Notes: a model not told the origin generated them from the letters alone. A DNA stretch of 36,472 nt from Candidatus Omnitrophota bacterium (GCA_003598135.1 QZKA01000005.1:1-36472); one strand, 5' to 3'. Shown: positions 8,908 to 16,937, numbered from the stretch's first letter. Numbers and translations: made by a program.

Positions 8908-10179
8908 TTAGAATTTCATATTCCAATCAAGCTGCACAATGGTTTCAGGTGCCTGAGCAGATGCAAGCGCCCAGCTGCGGTATACATCCACTCCGAAGAA
9001 GGTATTCTTAGACAATCCGTAATTAAACATGACCTCATGGCTCCTGATGCCGGTCTTGCCGCCATAGCGGTCCGAATCAGGCAATATATCCGGCACTGCA
9101 TCTTTCTCCAACATCGCATAGATGTATTTTAAATCCCAATCTCCCCATTTTTGGATTTTTTCAGCTCCCACCTTAAAACCCAGTGCATAGCCTGATTTGT
9201 TCTTTGAAGAGATGGCAATGTTATTAACGTATTCTCCGAACAAAGACGCATACGGCACATTGATGCCGATGGCCTTAAAGGGCTCCTTAATCCCAATTTC
9301 GATTGCCGGGCTTATAGGCCTATAGTTATACCGTAAATACGAGCCGCTTGAATGACTGTTGGTGCCTGTGCTTCCATCCAAAGCCCTTCCTTTTATGTTT
9401 GCAAAATCATAGTAAGAAAATGCGCCCTTCAACGAAACGGTATCGCTGAGCTGATACTGAACCCCGGGCTGCAATACATACATCACCGGATCAGAGCTTT
9501 CACTGGACAGCTCGTCAATAACCCCTAACATGCTTGTGAAGAATATTGTTGTCTTGGAATTTATATTTTTACTTAGTTGTACCGCTGCTCCTTCGGGCGT
9601 GATATCGGTATCCCAAATAAGATCGGCCGGCTCCCACGGCAACAGTTTCATTTTGCCGGCAGTAAATACCGCCCATCCCACAGGCGTATACTGGGCGTAG
9701 GCGTAATCCAAATTGATTGCCTTCTTGGCAAAGCTATCGCCTAACGTCTGGTTCGTAGAACGCGCGGCATCCGCGCTTGAAGTATCGGTTGTGCCGGTTG
9801 CAAATCCGGCTGCTACCAATAACTGGTCATTCACCTTTGCCTCAAGGCCGAGTCTCAGGCGGATACGTGCCCTCAAGCGTTCGTTCTCGCTCTGTCCGGC
9901 TGTCTTGGGATGGTTGTTCTGTACACGGAACCTGAAATCTCCTTTAAGCTTCATTGTCTGAAGCCAGCCAGGGAGCGTTTCGGATTTACCTTGGACAATT
10001 TCTTTTCTCATCTCTTCTTTGGTTTCCGTTCGCACCTGCTGCGCTTCTCCAGGAGTCAATACACCTTTATCAACCAGCTTCTGCAGCAAGAGGTCAATTT
10101 CTCCGGCATGCGAGAAGTCTATTGCGCCGCCAATGCACATAAGACCCGTTAATAAAAACATAACGACTACTTTCTTCAT
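8908..10179 (-). CDS. Outer-membrane porin, probably phosphate-induced
   Basis: Secreted beta-barrel protein of about 423 residues from the ATG at 10179, which has AGGAGG upstream; an upstream in-frame start at 10209 is less likely. The signal peptide KKVVVMFLLTGLMCIGG...FSHA is followed by a short helical segment, EIDLLLQKLVDKGVLTPGEA, and a charged linker. This is the N-terminal layout of the putative-porin family (Porin_5-like). The rest shows alternating strands, such as KGDFRFRVQ and RLRARIRLRLGLEA, and it ends in a terminal Phe (LDWNMKF), the usual barrel-assembly signal. It lies in an operon with a Pho box and upstream of pstSCAB, so a role in phosphate or phosphate-ester uptake is likely. 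Substrate specificity cannot be read from the sequence. Confidence 0.85.
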   Translation of the reverse strand: MKKVVVMFLLTGLMCIGGAIDFSHAGEIDLLLQKLVDKGVLTPGEAQQVRTETKEEMRKEIVQGKSETLPGWLQTMKLKGDFRFRVQNNHPKTAGQSENERLRARIRLRLGLEAKVNDQLLVAAGFATGTTDTSSADAARSTNQTLGDSFAKKAINLDYAYAQYTPVGWAVFTAGKMKLLPWEPADLIWDTDITPEGAAVQLSKNINSKTTIFFTSMLGVIDELSSESSDPVMYVLQPGVQYQLSDTVSLKGAFSYYDFANIKGRALDGSTGTNSHSSGSYLRYNYRPISPAIEIGIKEPFKAIGINVPYASLFGEYVNNIAISSKNKSGYALGFKVGAEKIQKWGDWDLKYIYAMLEKDAVPDILPDSDRYGGKTGIRSHEVMFNYGLSKNTFFGVDVYRSWALASAQAPETIVQLDWNMKF

Positions 10180-10205
10180 TTTGTTTTTCCTCCTTAGGTT
10201 TATCA

Positions 10206-10391
10206 TCAATTATTCTCGCAAATTTTCCGTATATGGCGTAAATTGAATTCTATTTGCTTTAAGGATTCTTGGGCGTACCCATCGAGCATGTCATCGCTTT
10301 CTATATTCTGGATGACTGAGCGCAACCTGTTATACTGCGAGCGCAGATGGCTTGCGATAAAATCCTTACGCATCCCCGTCATAGTCTGCAT
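10206..10391 (-). CDS. Small 61-residue protein, first gene of Pho-controlled porin operon
   Basis: I do not recognise a family. The protein begins MQTMTGMRKDFIASHLRS, is highly charged and predicted mostly helical, with no signal peptide or membrane segment. It contains the short hydrophobic-heptad stretch LRSQYNRLRSVIQNIES, which may form a coiled coil. The ATG at 10391 has a GAAGGA ribosome site at good spacing and stops 26 bp before the porin start. The only promoter in sight is the Pho box just upstream, so it is probably the first translated gene of the porin transcript. It could be a small regulator or adaptor of the phosphate response; nothing proves that. Confidence 0.6.
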   Translation of the reverse strand: MQTMTGMRKDFIASHLRSQYNRLRSVIQNIESDDMLDGYAQESLKQIEFNLRHIRKICENN

Positions 10392-10443
10392 TAAAATCCT
10401 TCACCCCCTTTCGTTGACTATAGTATTTTTGTTTGACACCACC

Positions 10444-10499
10444 ACCATACCACGCTTACGTTATATCGGCTTTAAGGTAATGTTAAATATGGGTAAAAT
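10444..10499 (-). promoter_or_regulatory. Pho box and -10 of the small-ORF/porin operon
   Basis: Units on an 11-bp period, read on the plus strand, are GTTATAT (10460), TTTAAGG (10471), GTTAAAT (10482) and GTAAAAT (10493). The promoter-proximal unit ends exactly 10 bp before TATGGT (10444-10449) on the minus strand. The second unit is degenerate. The distal unit touches the stop codon of the receiver gene. A further TATAGT hexamer lies closer to the gene and could be an alternative -10. Confidence 0.75.
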
Positions 10500-10915
10500 C
10501 AGTTCACCTCTACCGTATACTCCCTAGCGCGTAAGGCATTAAAATCCCGCACCACCTCTAACAATTTCCCCACGCTGAAGGGCTTGGTCAGATAACAGTC
10601 TGCTCCCAAAAGATACGCGTACATCTTGTCATGCTCTTCTGCTTTTGCGCTGACCATAATGACAAGGGTCTTGTGCGAACCTCTTCTTTTTCTGATTGCC
10701 TGGCATACCGAGAATCCGTCTATACCGGGGAGCATAATATCCAAAATGACTACATCAAAATGCCGTTTAAGTACCCTTTCTTGTGCCCGCAGGCCGTCAT
10801 ACACAGATTCGACTGAAAACCCTTCTTTATACAAATTATAGGCGATAAGCGCATTGATATCCTTATCATCCTCAACAATAAGCACCATTTTGCCTGCCTT
10901 ATCTTTTAGGCCCAT
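10499..10915 (-). CDS. Single-domain response regulator (CheY-like receiver)
   Basis: Receiver domain of about 138 residues without an output domain. The acidic pocket VEDDKD (about residues 15-19), the phospho-acceptor Asp59 in VVILDIMLPG, the Ser of MVSAKA and the Lys of LTKPFS are all present, so phosphorylation is plausible. The start at 10915 is uncertain: an internal ATG at 10888 gives MVLIVEDD and has a somewhat better ribosome site. It is not beside its own kinase. It has a Pho box upstream and lies directly behind phoB-phoR, so PhoR or a kinase elsewhere may phosphorylate it, and it may act as a phosphate sink or signal to another target. Confidence 0.85.
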   Translation of the reverse strand: MGLKDKAGKMVLIVEDDKDINALIAYNLYKEGFSVESVYDGLRAQERVLKRHFDVVILDIMLPGIDGFSVCQAIRKRRGSHKTLVIMVSAKAEEHDKMYAYLLGADCYLTKPFSVGKLLEVVRDFNALRAREYTVEVN

Positions 10916-11010
10916 TGCCGGTAAAAAGCATCCATGGTTTCAAATTCATCCAAAATGACTTTCCGTACATAAAGGTAGAGCCTAGTTACTATTGTTTGTA
11001 GCATGGCTAT

Positions 11011-11066
11011 AGTATAAGGGATGGACGTTAAATGCGCTTCAAGCGTAGATTAAAACTAGGTAAAAT
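11011..11066 (-). promoter_or_regulatory. Pho box and -10 of the orphan receiver gene
   Basis: Plus-strand units at 11-bp steps are GTTAAAT (11027), TTCAAGC (11038, degenerate), ATTAAAA (11049) and GTAAAAT (11060). The proximal unit ends 10 bp before TATACT (11011-11016) on the minus strand. This is the same arrangement as upstream of the second pstS. The predicted leader before the receiver start is close to 90 bases. Confidence 0.8.
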
Positions 11067-11116
11067 TAGTGAGGGGGGAGAGAGAGAATATATGCGTGTA
11101 GTATACAAACTGTGGG

Positions 11117-12889
11117 CTAACTTGGAAGGGTAAACCAGAATTTTGAGCCCAGGCCTTCGATGCTTTCTACGCCGACTTTACCACCGTGTAATTCGACGCA
11201 GTGCTTGACAATAGAAAGGCCTAAGCCTGTGCCTCCGAGCTGGCGGGAGCGGGCTTTGTCAACCCGGTAAAAACGCTCAAAAATGCGGGGGATGTCTTTG
11301 GCAGGAATGCCGATTCCAGCATCCTCGACAACTATTTTGACTTCGCCTTGAGCCGTTTCGCCATAAAGGCGGACTGAGCCTTTGTCTTTGTTAAACTTAA
11401 TGGCGTTATCAATAAGATTAGTAAGCACCTGTTCGAGTTTATCCCGGTCCGCAGTTACGCTGAGTGTGCCTGGTAAATCGTTCTGAATGGTAAGGGAGCG
11501 CTTATGTATCTGGGTTTTAAAGCCTTTCAATATTGTGTCAGCGATATCTTTGATCTCCAGCGGTGCTTTCTTAAGGCTAATCTCCTTTGACTCAAGGTGG
11601 GCAAGCGCCAATAAATCATTGATAAGATTTTCAAGCCTATCAGCGTGATCCTTAATGATCTCCAGGAAACTATGGCCGTGCTCTTTGTCTTCTAGTGCCC
11701 CCGCCAGCAAAGTCTCCACAAACCCCTTGATTGAGGTAAGCGGGGTTTTAAGTTCGTGAGAGACATTAGCAACAAAATCCCTACGTATCGTCTCCAGCCT
11801 GCGCATTTCAGTAATGTCGTGTATAACCAAAAGGCAGCCGCAGACCGCCTGGTGCTCAAATACAGGCGTTGCGTTTACCTGAAAGATCTTTTGCACCGGC
11901 CAGGATAGCGTAAGCTCTTCAGAAACCGCCTCTCCTTTTTTAAGCACTTCTACAATAACGTCTGAGAGGGTGTTGTTGGGGATGCCTTCCAAAAAGAATT
12001 TCCCCTGCACCTGGCCTTGACTTATCCCAAATATTCTCTCAACCGTGGGATTAACGGAAAGAATGCGGTTTTCCTTATCCACCACAATCACGCCTTCAAC
12101 CATACTACTAAGGATAGCCAAGAGTTCCTGGTTTTGCGCTTCAATTTTTCTTACTTTTTCTTCAACCTGCTGGGCCATTATATTTAACGCATCGGCAAGC
12201 TCTCCAATCTCATCCTCTGTATCAATGAGGATTTTGCGACTAAAGTCGCCCCTGGCAAATTTGCCTGCGCTGCGGATAATCTTATGTATTGGCTTGATTA
12301 TTCCCCGCGCAATCAAGGAACCCAAGAAAAAAGCAAGCCCCAACGCAAAAAAGAGGCTTAAGAAAACAGTCTTTCTTATCGCACGCAGGATTTTCTTTAC
12401 GTTTTCAAGAGGGAGAGAAAGACGGATGGCGCCGATAATTTCTCCTTTATCCTTAAGGGGCAGAGCAAGATACAGCATATCGATCTTTAGTGTCGCAGAA
12501 TACCGTATGCTTTCTCCGGTCCTGCCTTGAAAAGCAGTCTTGATTTCAGGCCTGTCCGCATGGTTTTCCATCCGGGCAGCTTCTTGCGGCGTTTTCTCCG
12601 AATCAAAAAGCACTTCTCCTAGCGGGCTCACGATCGTAATGCGGCTTTGTATTTTCTGGGCAGGAAGCTTAAGTCGACTTTCAAGAGATGCCTTGTCTTG
12701 CCTGCGGATAAAATCAGACGGCAAGAAATATTCTACGAGAGACGCCTCTTTCATGAGGGAGCTCTTAATTTCAAGGAGGGCATTTTCCTCTAAGGATTTA
12801 TCCAGATAATAGGCAATGAAGACAAAGGAGACCAGGACAATGAACACATAGGAAAGGATAAGCCTGAATTGAAAACTCTTCTTTTTCAC
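11117..12889 (-). CDS. phoR: Phosphate-regulon sensor histidine kinase PhoR
   Basis: Membrane sensor kinase of 590 residues. Order of parts: TM1 about 9-28; an extracytoplasmic region of about 140 residues; TM2 about 175-197; HAMP about 198-250; PAS about 255-360 (SSMVEGVIVVDKENRILSVN); HisKA with His378 in NVSHELKTPL; and a HATPase domain with NLIDNAIKF, DAGIGIP and GTGLGLSIV. The large extracytoplasmic loop is longer than in E. coli PhoR and resembles PhoR of Bacillus type. The start is GTG and overlaps the phoB stop (GTGA), so the pair is translationally coupled. Proximity to PhoU and pst supports the phosphate assignment. Confidence 0.93.
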   Translation of the reverse strand: MKKKSFQFRLILSYVFIVLVSFVFIAYYLDKSLEENALLEIKSSLMKEASLVEYFLPSDFIRRQDKASLESRLKLPAQKIQSRITIVSPLGEVLFDSEKTPQEAARMENHADRPEIKTAFQGRTGESIRYSATLKIDMLYLALPLKDKGEIIGAIRLSLPLENVKKILRAIRKTVFLSLFFALGLAFFLGSLIARGIIKPIHKIIRSAGKFARGDFSRKILIDTEDEIGELADALNIMAQQVEEKVRKIEAQNQELLAILSSMVEGVIVVDKENRILSVNPTVERIFGISQGQVQGKFFLEGIPNNTLSDVIVEVLKKGEAVSEELTLSWPVQKIFQVNATPVFEHQAVCGCLLVIHDITEMRRLETIRRDFVANVSHELKTPLTSIKGFVETLLAGALEDKEHGHSFLEIIKDHADRLENLINDLLALAHLESKEISLKKAPLEIKDIADTILKGFKTQIHKRSLTIQNDLPGTLSVTADRDKLEQVLTNLIDNAIKFNKDKGSVRLYGETAQGEVKIVVEDAGIGIPAKDIPRIFERFYRVDKARSRQLGGTGLGLSIVKHCVELHGGKVGVESIEGLGSKFWFTLPS

Positions 12890-13590
12890 GGCCTTATGCC
12901 TTCCTCCATCTGAATGCGGTAGCCATAATTCTTCACGGTGATGATGCGCGAGGCTTCCTTTTTTAGTTTCTTGCGCAGGGTCCTGATGTGTACGTCAACA
13001 GTGCGCGTTTGTATTTCATTGGCGTGGCCAAAACCCCAAATTACATCAAGTAAATAGTCCCTCGATAATACCCTGCCCCTTGCTTCAATCAGTGTCTTGA
13101 GCAGTTCGAATTCCTTGGAAGTCAATTCTATTGTCTTTCCTTTGACCGCCACTGTAATCTTTGAAAAATCTATCGCTAGTGTTCCTATGGCGATTGCTTC
13201 GGGGATCTTTTCTTTTTCCCCGGAGCGGCGCAGTACCGCTTTAACTCGGGCAATCAACTCCCTTGGGCTGAACGGCTTAGTAATATAATCGTCCGCCCCC
13301 ACCTCTAACCCCACCACCTTATCGGTCTCTTGCGTCTTTGCGGTAAGCATGATAATCGGTATCGCTGAGACAGCGGGGTCTTTTTTCAAAACCTTGCACA
13401 CCTCAAGCCCGTCCATTCCCGGTAACATCAGATCAAGAATAATCAGGCCCGGTTTTTCTTTGCGCGCGCGGTGCAACGCCTCTTCTCCATCATAACAGGA
13501 AACAGTCCTGAAGCCTTCTTTTTTCAGGTTGTACTCAAGCATCCTGGCTATATCTTTCTCATCGTCAACAATAAGGATTTTTTCCTTCAT
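12886..13590 (-). CDS. phoB: Phosphate response regulator PhoB/PhoP (OmpR family)
   Basis: Transcription factor of 234 residues: an N-terminal receiver with VDDEKD, Asp53 in LILDLMLPGMDGLEV and Lys in ITKPFSP, then an OmpR-type winged helix from about residue 130 (LTSKEFELLKTLIEARGRVLSRDYLLDVIWG). Such proteins bind as tandem dimers to direct repeats spaced 11 bp, which is exactly the repeat period seen at three promoters in this window. It is first in a two-gene operon with phoR. No Pho box lies at its own promoter, so the pair is probably expressed at a steady level. Confidence 0.94.
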   Translation of the reverse strand: MKEKILIVDDEKDIARMLEYNLKKEGFRTVSCYDGEEALHRARKEKPGLIILDLMLPGMDGLEVCKVLKKDPAVSAIPIIMLTAKTQETDKVVGLEVGADDYITKPFSPRELIARVKAVLRRSGEKEKIPEAIAIGTLAIDFSKITVAVKGKTIELTSKEFELLKTLIEARGRVLSRDYLLDVIWGFGHANEIQTRTVDVHIRTLRKKLKKEASRIITVKNYGYRIQMEEGIRP

Positions 13591-13629
13591 CGCGTATCCG
13601 CCCCTTGGTGTATTTCTTTCTTAAGATGT

Positions 13630-13638
13630 ATTATAGCA
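13630..13638 (-). promoter_or_regulatory. Extended -10 promoter of phoB-phoR
   Basis: On the minus strand the sequence reads TGCTATAAT (bases 13630-13638): a perfect -10 with the TG of an extended -10 element. There is no clear -35 and no 11-bp repeat, consistent with phosphate-independent expression of phoB-phoR. Confidence 0.6.
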
Positions 13639-13708
13639 TACTCAAAAAATGCATACACAAAAATATTCATTCTACAAAGCGAGCTGAATTATGGGTATTC
13701 TAAAACGC

Positions 13709-13737
13709 TTGCCTCGGGCTACTCCTTATGGTATCTT
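13709..13737 (+). promoter_or_regulatory. Predicted promoter of the potassium-uptake operon
   Basis: TTGCCT (13709-13714) and TATCTT (13732-13737) are separated by 17 bp on the plus strand, 25 bp before the ATG of the ktrB-like gene. It lies back to back with the phoB promoter in a 171-bp gap. Confidence 0.5.
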
Positions 13738-13761
13738 AAATTCACCTACGAATGAGCCAAT

Positions 13762-15447
13762 ATGATTAAAAAATTCGTCGATTATTTCATTGGCGTAGTT
13801 GCGGCCTTTGCCCTCCTCCTGCTGCTTCTGGAAAACAGCTCCTACCTGCGGTCGTATGCTTCTGTCGTATCGACAATCAATTTCTCTATTCTCATCATTT
13901 TTATCGCCGATGTAACGGCACGGTTCCTCCTTAGCAAAAACAGGAAAACCCACCTAAAACACAACTGGTTTGACTTTATCGTATTTGTGCCGTTGCTGCA
14001 AACAATCGGCGGGATAGAAAACACCCCTTTCTTTGTCATTATCAGGCAGGTGGTCATCGTAGCAATGCTGGCCTCAAGGCTTAAAAAATCTCATAAACTC
14101 ATAACGCTTTTAAGCCTTAAGCCCGCCCAATTGATGATTACCAGTTTCGGCTTTACCATCATTGTCGGGGCAATACTGCTTATGCTTCCTGCGGCAACCA
14201 AAACAGGGATGCGGTTGCCGCTCATTGACGCCCTCTTTACCGCCACTTCTGCGACCTGCGTTACCGGTTTAATCGTCAGGGACACGGCAACGTATTTTAG
14301 CCTGTTTGGTCAAACAGTGATTCTGCTTTTAATTCAAGTCGGCGGCTTAGGCATCATGACATTCTCGGTATCATTGGTATACCTCTTAAAGAAGACGATC
14401 GATATGAAACAGGGGATTATGATGCAAGATGTCTTGGACCAGGACACTCTGGCGAACGTCAAAAGCCTAATTGTGTTCATTGTCAAGATGACTGCCATAT
14501 TTGAATTAACGGGCGCGTTGGTGCTTTTTATCGCCTGGCACGGCAAATTCGCAAGCATTGCGCAGACCCTTTATTATGCGCTCTTTCATTCGGTCTCGGC
14601 CTTCTGTAACGCGGGTTTCTCTACTTTCACAGACAGCCTGATGGGATTCTCCCAGGACGTGCCGACCAATATTATCATCTGCGGCCTGATTATTGCGGGA
14701 GGCCTGGGTTTTATGGCCATCAAGGACCTGCACAAAAATACCAACCACAAAATTACCGATACCGCGATAAAGCCGATTAAAACCAGGGTACAGACCAAAA
14801 TTGTTTTACGAACCACGTTTTTTCTGATACTCGGGGGGGCATTGCTTATTTACGCCCTGGAGAAAAACCATGCTTTCAGCGCCTTCAGCATGAAATCCAA
14901 GGTCCTACTCTCCCTGTTTCAGTCCATTACGCCCAGGACTGCCGGTTTTAACACCTGCGATATGGCAAGCCTTTCTCCGGCAACGCTCTTTGTGATACTG
15001 GCGCTTATGTTCATCGGCGGCTCGCCCGGATCTACGGCAGGAGGTATTAAAACTACCACGGTGGCGGTGATATGGGCGACTATCGTAAGCAGCTTTAAAC
15101 GCAAGGACGAGGTAGAGATCTTTAAGCGGACAATCCCTGCCGAGGTAATCAAAAAAGCAATCATTGTGTTGGCCATATCCATTTTTATAGTGGTTGTTTC
15201 CGGGACTATTCTATTATATACTGAAATTTACAACCCATTAGGCATACTCTTTGAAGCGGTAAGTGCCTTCGGAACCGTAGGTTTGTCCACAGGGCTTACT
15301 CCCCTATTGTCGGTTGCAGGAAAAATTGTCATTACCGTACTTATGTTCATAGGCAGGCTCGGGCCATTGACTGTCGCGTACGCATTCCTAAGGTACAAAC
15401 GGGCTGCCCAGTACACCTATGCCGAGGAAAGCGTGACCATAGGATAA
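13762..15447 (+). CDS. ktrB: KtrB/TrkH-type potassium transporter with N-terminal membrane extension
   Basis: Potassium translocating subunit of 561 residues. From about residue 115 it is a normal SKT-family protein with four M1-P-M2 repeats. The filter loops are visible as SATCVTGL, SAFCNAGFST, TPRTAGFNTCD and AFGTVGLSTGLT, each with the conserved filter glycine. About 110 residues precede this core and hold further hydrophobic helices, including TARFLLSKNRKTHLKHNWFD and IIRQVVIVAMLASRLKKS. These resemble the S2-S3 and S4 parts of ion-channel sensor domains, though with few arginines. The ATG has only a weak ribosome site. The gene is followed 14 bp later by its cytosolic gating partner. Confidence 0.92.
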   Translation: MIKKFVDYFIGVVAAFALLLLLLENSSYLRSYASVVSTINFSILIIFIADVTARFLLSKNRKTHLKHNWFDFIVFVPLLQTIGGIENTPFFVIIRQVVIVAMLASRLKKSHKLITLLSLKPAQLMITSFGFTIIVGAILLMLPAATKTGMRLPLIDALFTATSATCVTGLIVRDTATYFSLFGQTVILLLIQVGGLGIMTFSVSLVYLLKKTIDMKQGIMMQDVLDQDTLANVKSLIVFIVKMTAIFELTGALVLFIAWHGKFASIAQTLYYALFHSVSAFCNAGFSTFTDSLMGFSQDVPTNIIICGLIIAGGLGFMAIKDLHKNTNHKITDTAIKPIKTRVQTKIVLRTTFFLILGGALLIYALEKNHAFSAFSMKSKVLLSLFQSITPRTAGFNTCDMASLSPATLFVILALMFIGGSPGSTAGGIKTTTVAVIWATIVSSFKRKDEVEIFKRTIPAEVIKKAIIVLAISIFIVVVSGTILLYTEIYNPLGILFEAVSAFGTVGLSTGLTPLLSVAGKIVITVLMFIGRLGPLTVAYAFLRYKRAAQYTYAEESVTIG

Positions 15448-15461
15448 GAGGAGATGATACT

Positions 15462-16151
15462 ATGCGCCAGATAGCAGTAATAGGTTTGGGGAAATTCGGC
15501 GGGACAGTAGCCAAGGAACTCACCGCACGAGGCGCCCAGGTAATCGCCATAGACGAACAAAAGGAGCGCGTCGAAAACCTGAAGGAGTTGGTGACCTACG
15601 CCGTTGCAGTCAATTCTACCGACGAGAATGCCTTACGAGCCATAGGCATCCAGAATGTCGACATCGCCGTCGTCTGTATAGGCGAGGATATAGAGGCAGC
15701 GCTCCTGACCACGCTCTTGTTGAAAAAGATGGGCATAAAAAGAATATGGACCAGGGCAGTAAGCCCTTTGCAGCAAGAAATATTTAAAACCCTGCAGGTA
15801 GACTACATTATAAACCTTGAAGAAGAGATGGGTAAGATCATAGCCAACAGCCTCACCTCTTCGAATGTTACCAGGCACATCCCCCTCACCTCCGGCTGTA
15901 GCATTGCGGAGATAAAGTTGCATAAATCTCTCATAGGGAAATCATTGAGGGAAATCAACACCAGAAAGAAATTCAATATCAATATAGTGGCAATCAAGAA
16001 AAAAAGGCCGAAGATTAATGATTTGGGCGAAAGGATCTTCGAGGAATATGTGGAAAACGTCCCATCGCCGGACATCCCCCTAGAAGAGGATAATGTCCTG
16101 CTTGTGGTAGGCACGGACAAAGACATAGAAAAGTTTGCCAAGGCCGCATAA
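15462..16151 (+). CDS. ktrA: KtrA/TrkA-type potassium channel gating subunit
   Basis: Cytosolic RCK/KTN protein of 229 residues. The N-terminal Rossmann domain has IGLGKFGGTVAKEL (the GxGxxG nucleotide-binding loop) and an acidic residue after strand 2 (VIAIDEQ), as for NAD(H) or ATP/ADP binders. A TrkA-C domain follows from about residue 140 (GCSIAEIKLHKSLIGKSLREI to the DNVLLVVGTDKDIEKF end). It should form an octameric ring beneath the KtrB dimer and gate it by nucleotide binding. The ribosome site GAGGAG is strong. It is flanked by the ktrB-like gene and a PAS protein whose start lies 2 bp after its stop. Confidence 0.94.
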   Translation: MRQIAVIGLGKFGGTVAKELTARGAQVIAIDEQKERVENLKELVTYAVAVNSTDENALRAIGIQNVDIAVVCIGEDIEAALLTTLLLKKMGIKRIWTRAVSPLQQEIFKTLQVDYIINLEEEMGKIIANSLTSSNVTRHIPLTSGCSIAEIKLHKSLIGKSLREINTRKKFNINIVAIKKKRPKINDLGERIFEEYVENVPSPDIPLEEDNVLLVVGTDKDIEKFAKAA

Positions 16152-16153
16152 AG

Positions 16154-16843
16154 ATGAGAACTAACCTGATAAAAATTTTCTGGCTCTCCCTGCTTGTTTG
16201 CCTTTCGCTGGGCTATTACCTTTTGTTCCGCATGTATCGTTTCTCTGGGCCCTTGTATGAAGTATTACTTGCCCTTTTCGTATTGGCAGTGATATTTTGG
16301 CTCTATATCGCTATCAGGGTACTTATCGTAAGGAAAAAAATAGTCTTGGTCCTAAAACGAATCCTTTTTAATGAGTACGAGACCGGAATAAGGGTAAGCG
16401 AAAGAATTGACGATGAGGTAACGCACTTGGAGCGCCTGATTAACAGGACCTGCGAGCAGCTACGTGTGTATGATGCGCTTCGCGTCGAGCGGATAGACCT
16501 TATCTCCAGGGCAATGGATACCGTTTATCACCACATACAAGAAGGGATTATTATCGCGGACTTGGAGAAAAAGAACTTGCGCGCCAATCCTGCAGCGCGA
16601 GAGATCTTCGGCATTGAGCAAGAAACGATAACCTTTGAATCTATTGAAAAACAGGAAAGAAACAGGGATTTTATGGAGTTCTTTAAGAACGCCGTAGAGC
16701 GTGAAAAGATATTAAAGGAAGGCGTAGTAACCCTTCAGATGCCCATCCGTAATGCCTCAAGGCAGGTCGCCTTAAAAATCTTCCCCCTCAAAGACAAGGA
16801 AGAGACCGTAAAGCTTGCCGTGATATTTATCAGAAACGCCTAA
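16154..16843 (+). CDS. Membrane-anchored PAS-domain protein, no kinase domain
   Basis: Protein of 229 residues, third in the potassium operon and starting 2 bp after ktrA. Two transmembrane helices (about 7-25 and 36-58) enclose a very short extracytoplasmic loop. A long charged helix follows (about 60-115, ERIDDEVTHLERLINRTCE), then a PAS domain (about 118-229) with the usual HHIQEGIIIADLEKKNLRAN start. It ends without HisKA, HATPase, GGDEF or other output domain, and there is no sign of frameshift. It is shaped like the sensory half of a histidine kinase. It may sense a ligand and act on the transporter directly, or dimerise with a kinase elsewhere. Confidence 0.8.
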   Translation: MRTNLIKIFWLSLLVCLSLGYYLLFRMYRFSGPLYEVLLALFVLAVIFWLYIAIRVLIVRKKIVLVLKRILFNEYETGIRVSERIDDEVTHLERLINRTCEQLRVYDALRVERIDLISRAMDTVYHHIQEGIIIADLEKKNLRANPAAREIFGIEQETITFESIEKQERNRDFMEFFKNAVEREKILKEGVVTLQMPIRNASRQVALKIFPLKDKEETVKLAVIFIRNA

Positions 16844-16937
16844 TATATCATTCCTTCACAACAAACAAGATAAAATAAAAAATCCCGGTGAGTAGAAACG
16901 GGGAGTGCCGAATTATACCGCGCTTTCTGCGGTACTG

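Noticed and set aside
10900..10970. Possible 23-codon leader peptide overlapping the start of the orphan receiver gene
   Set aside because: Its ribosome site is poor and nothing shows attenuation; most likely chance.
12045..12530. 161-codon plus-strand open frame
   Set aside because: It is antisense to the HAMP and PAS region of phoR; the composition is that of a shadow frame.
16844..16930. Possible terminator after the PAS gene (CCCG...CGGG)
   Set aside because: The stem is only four base pairs and no T tract follows.
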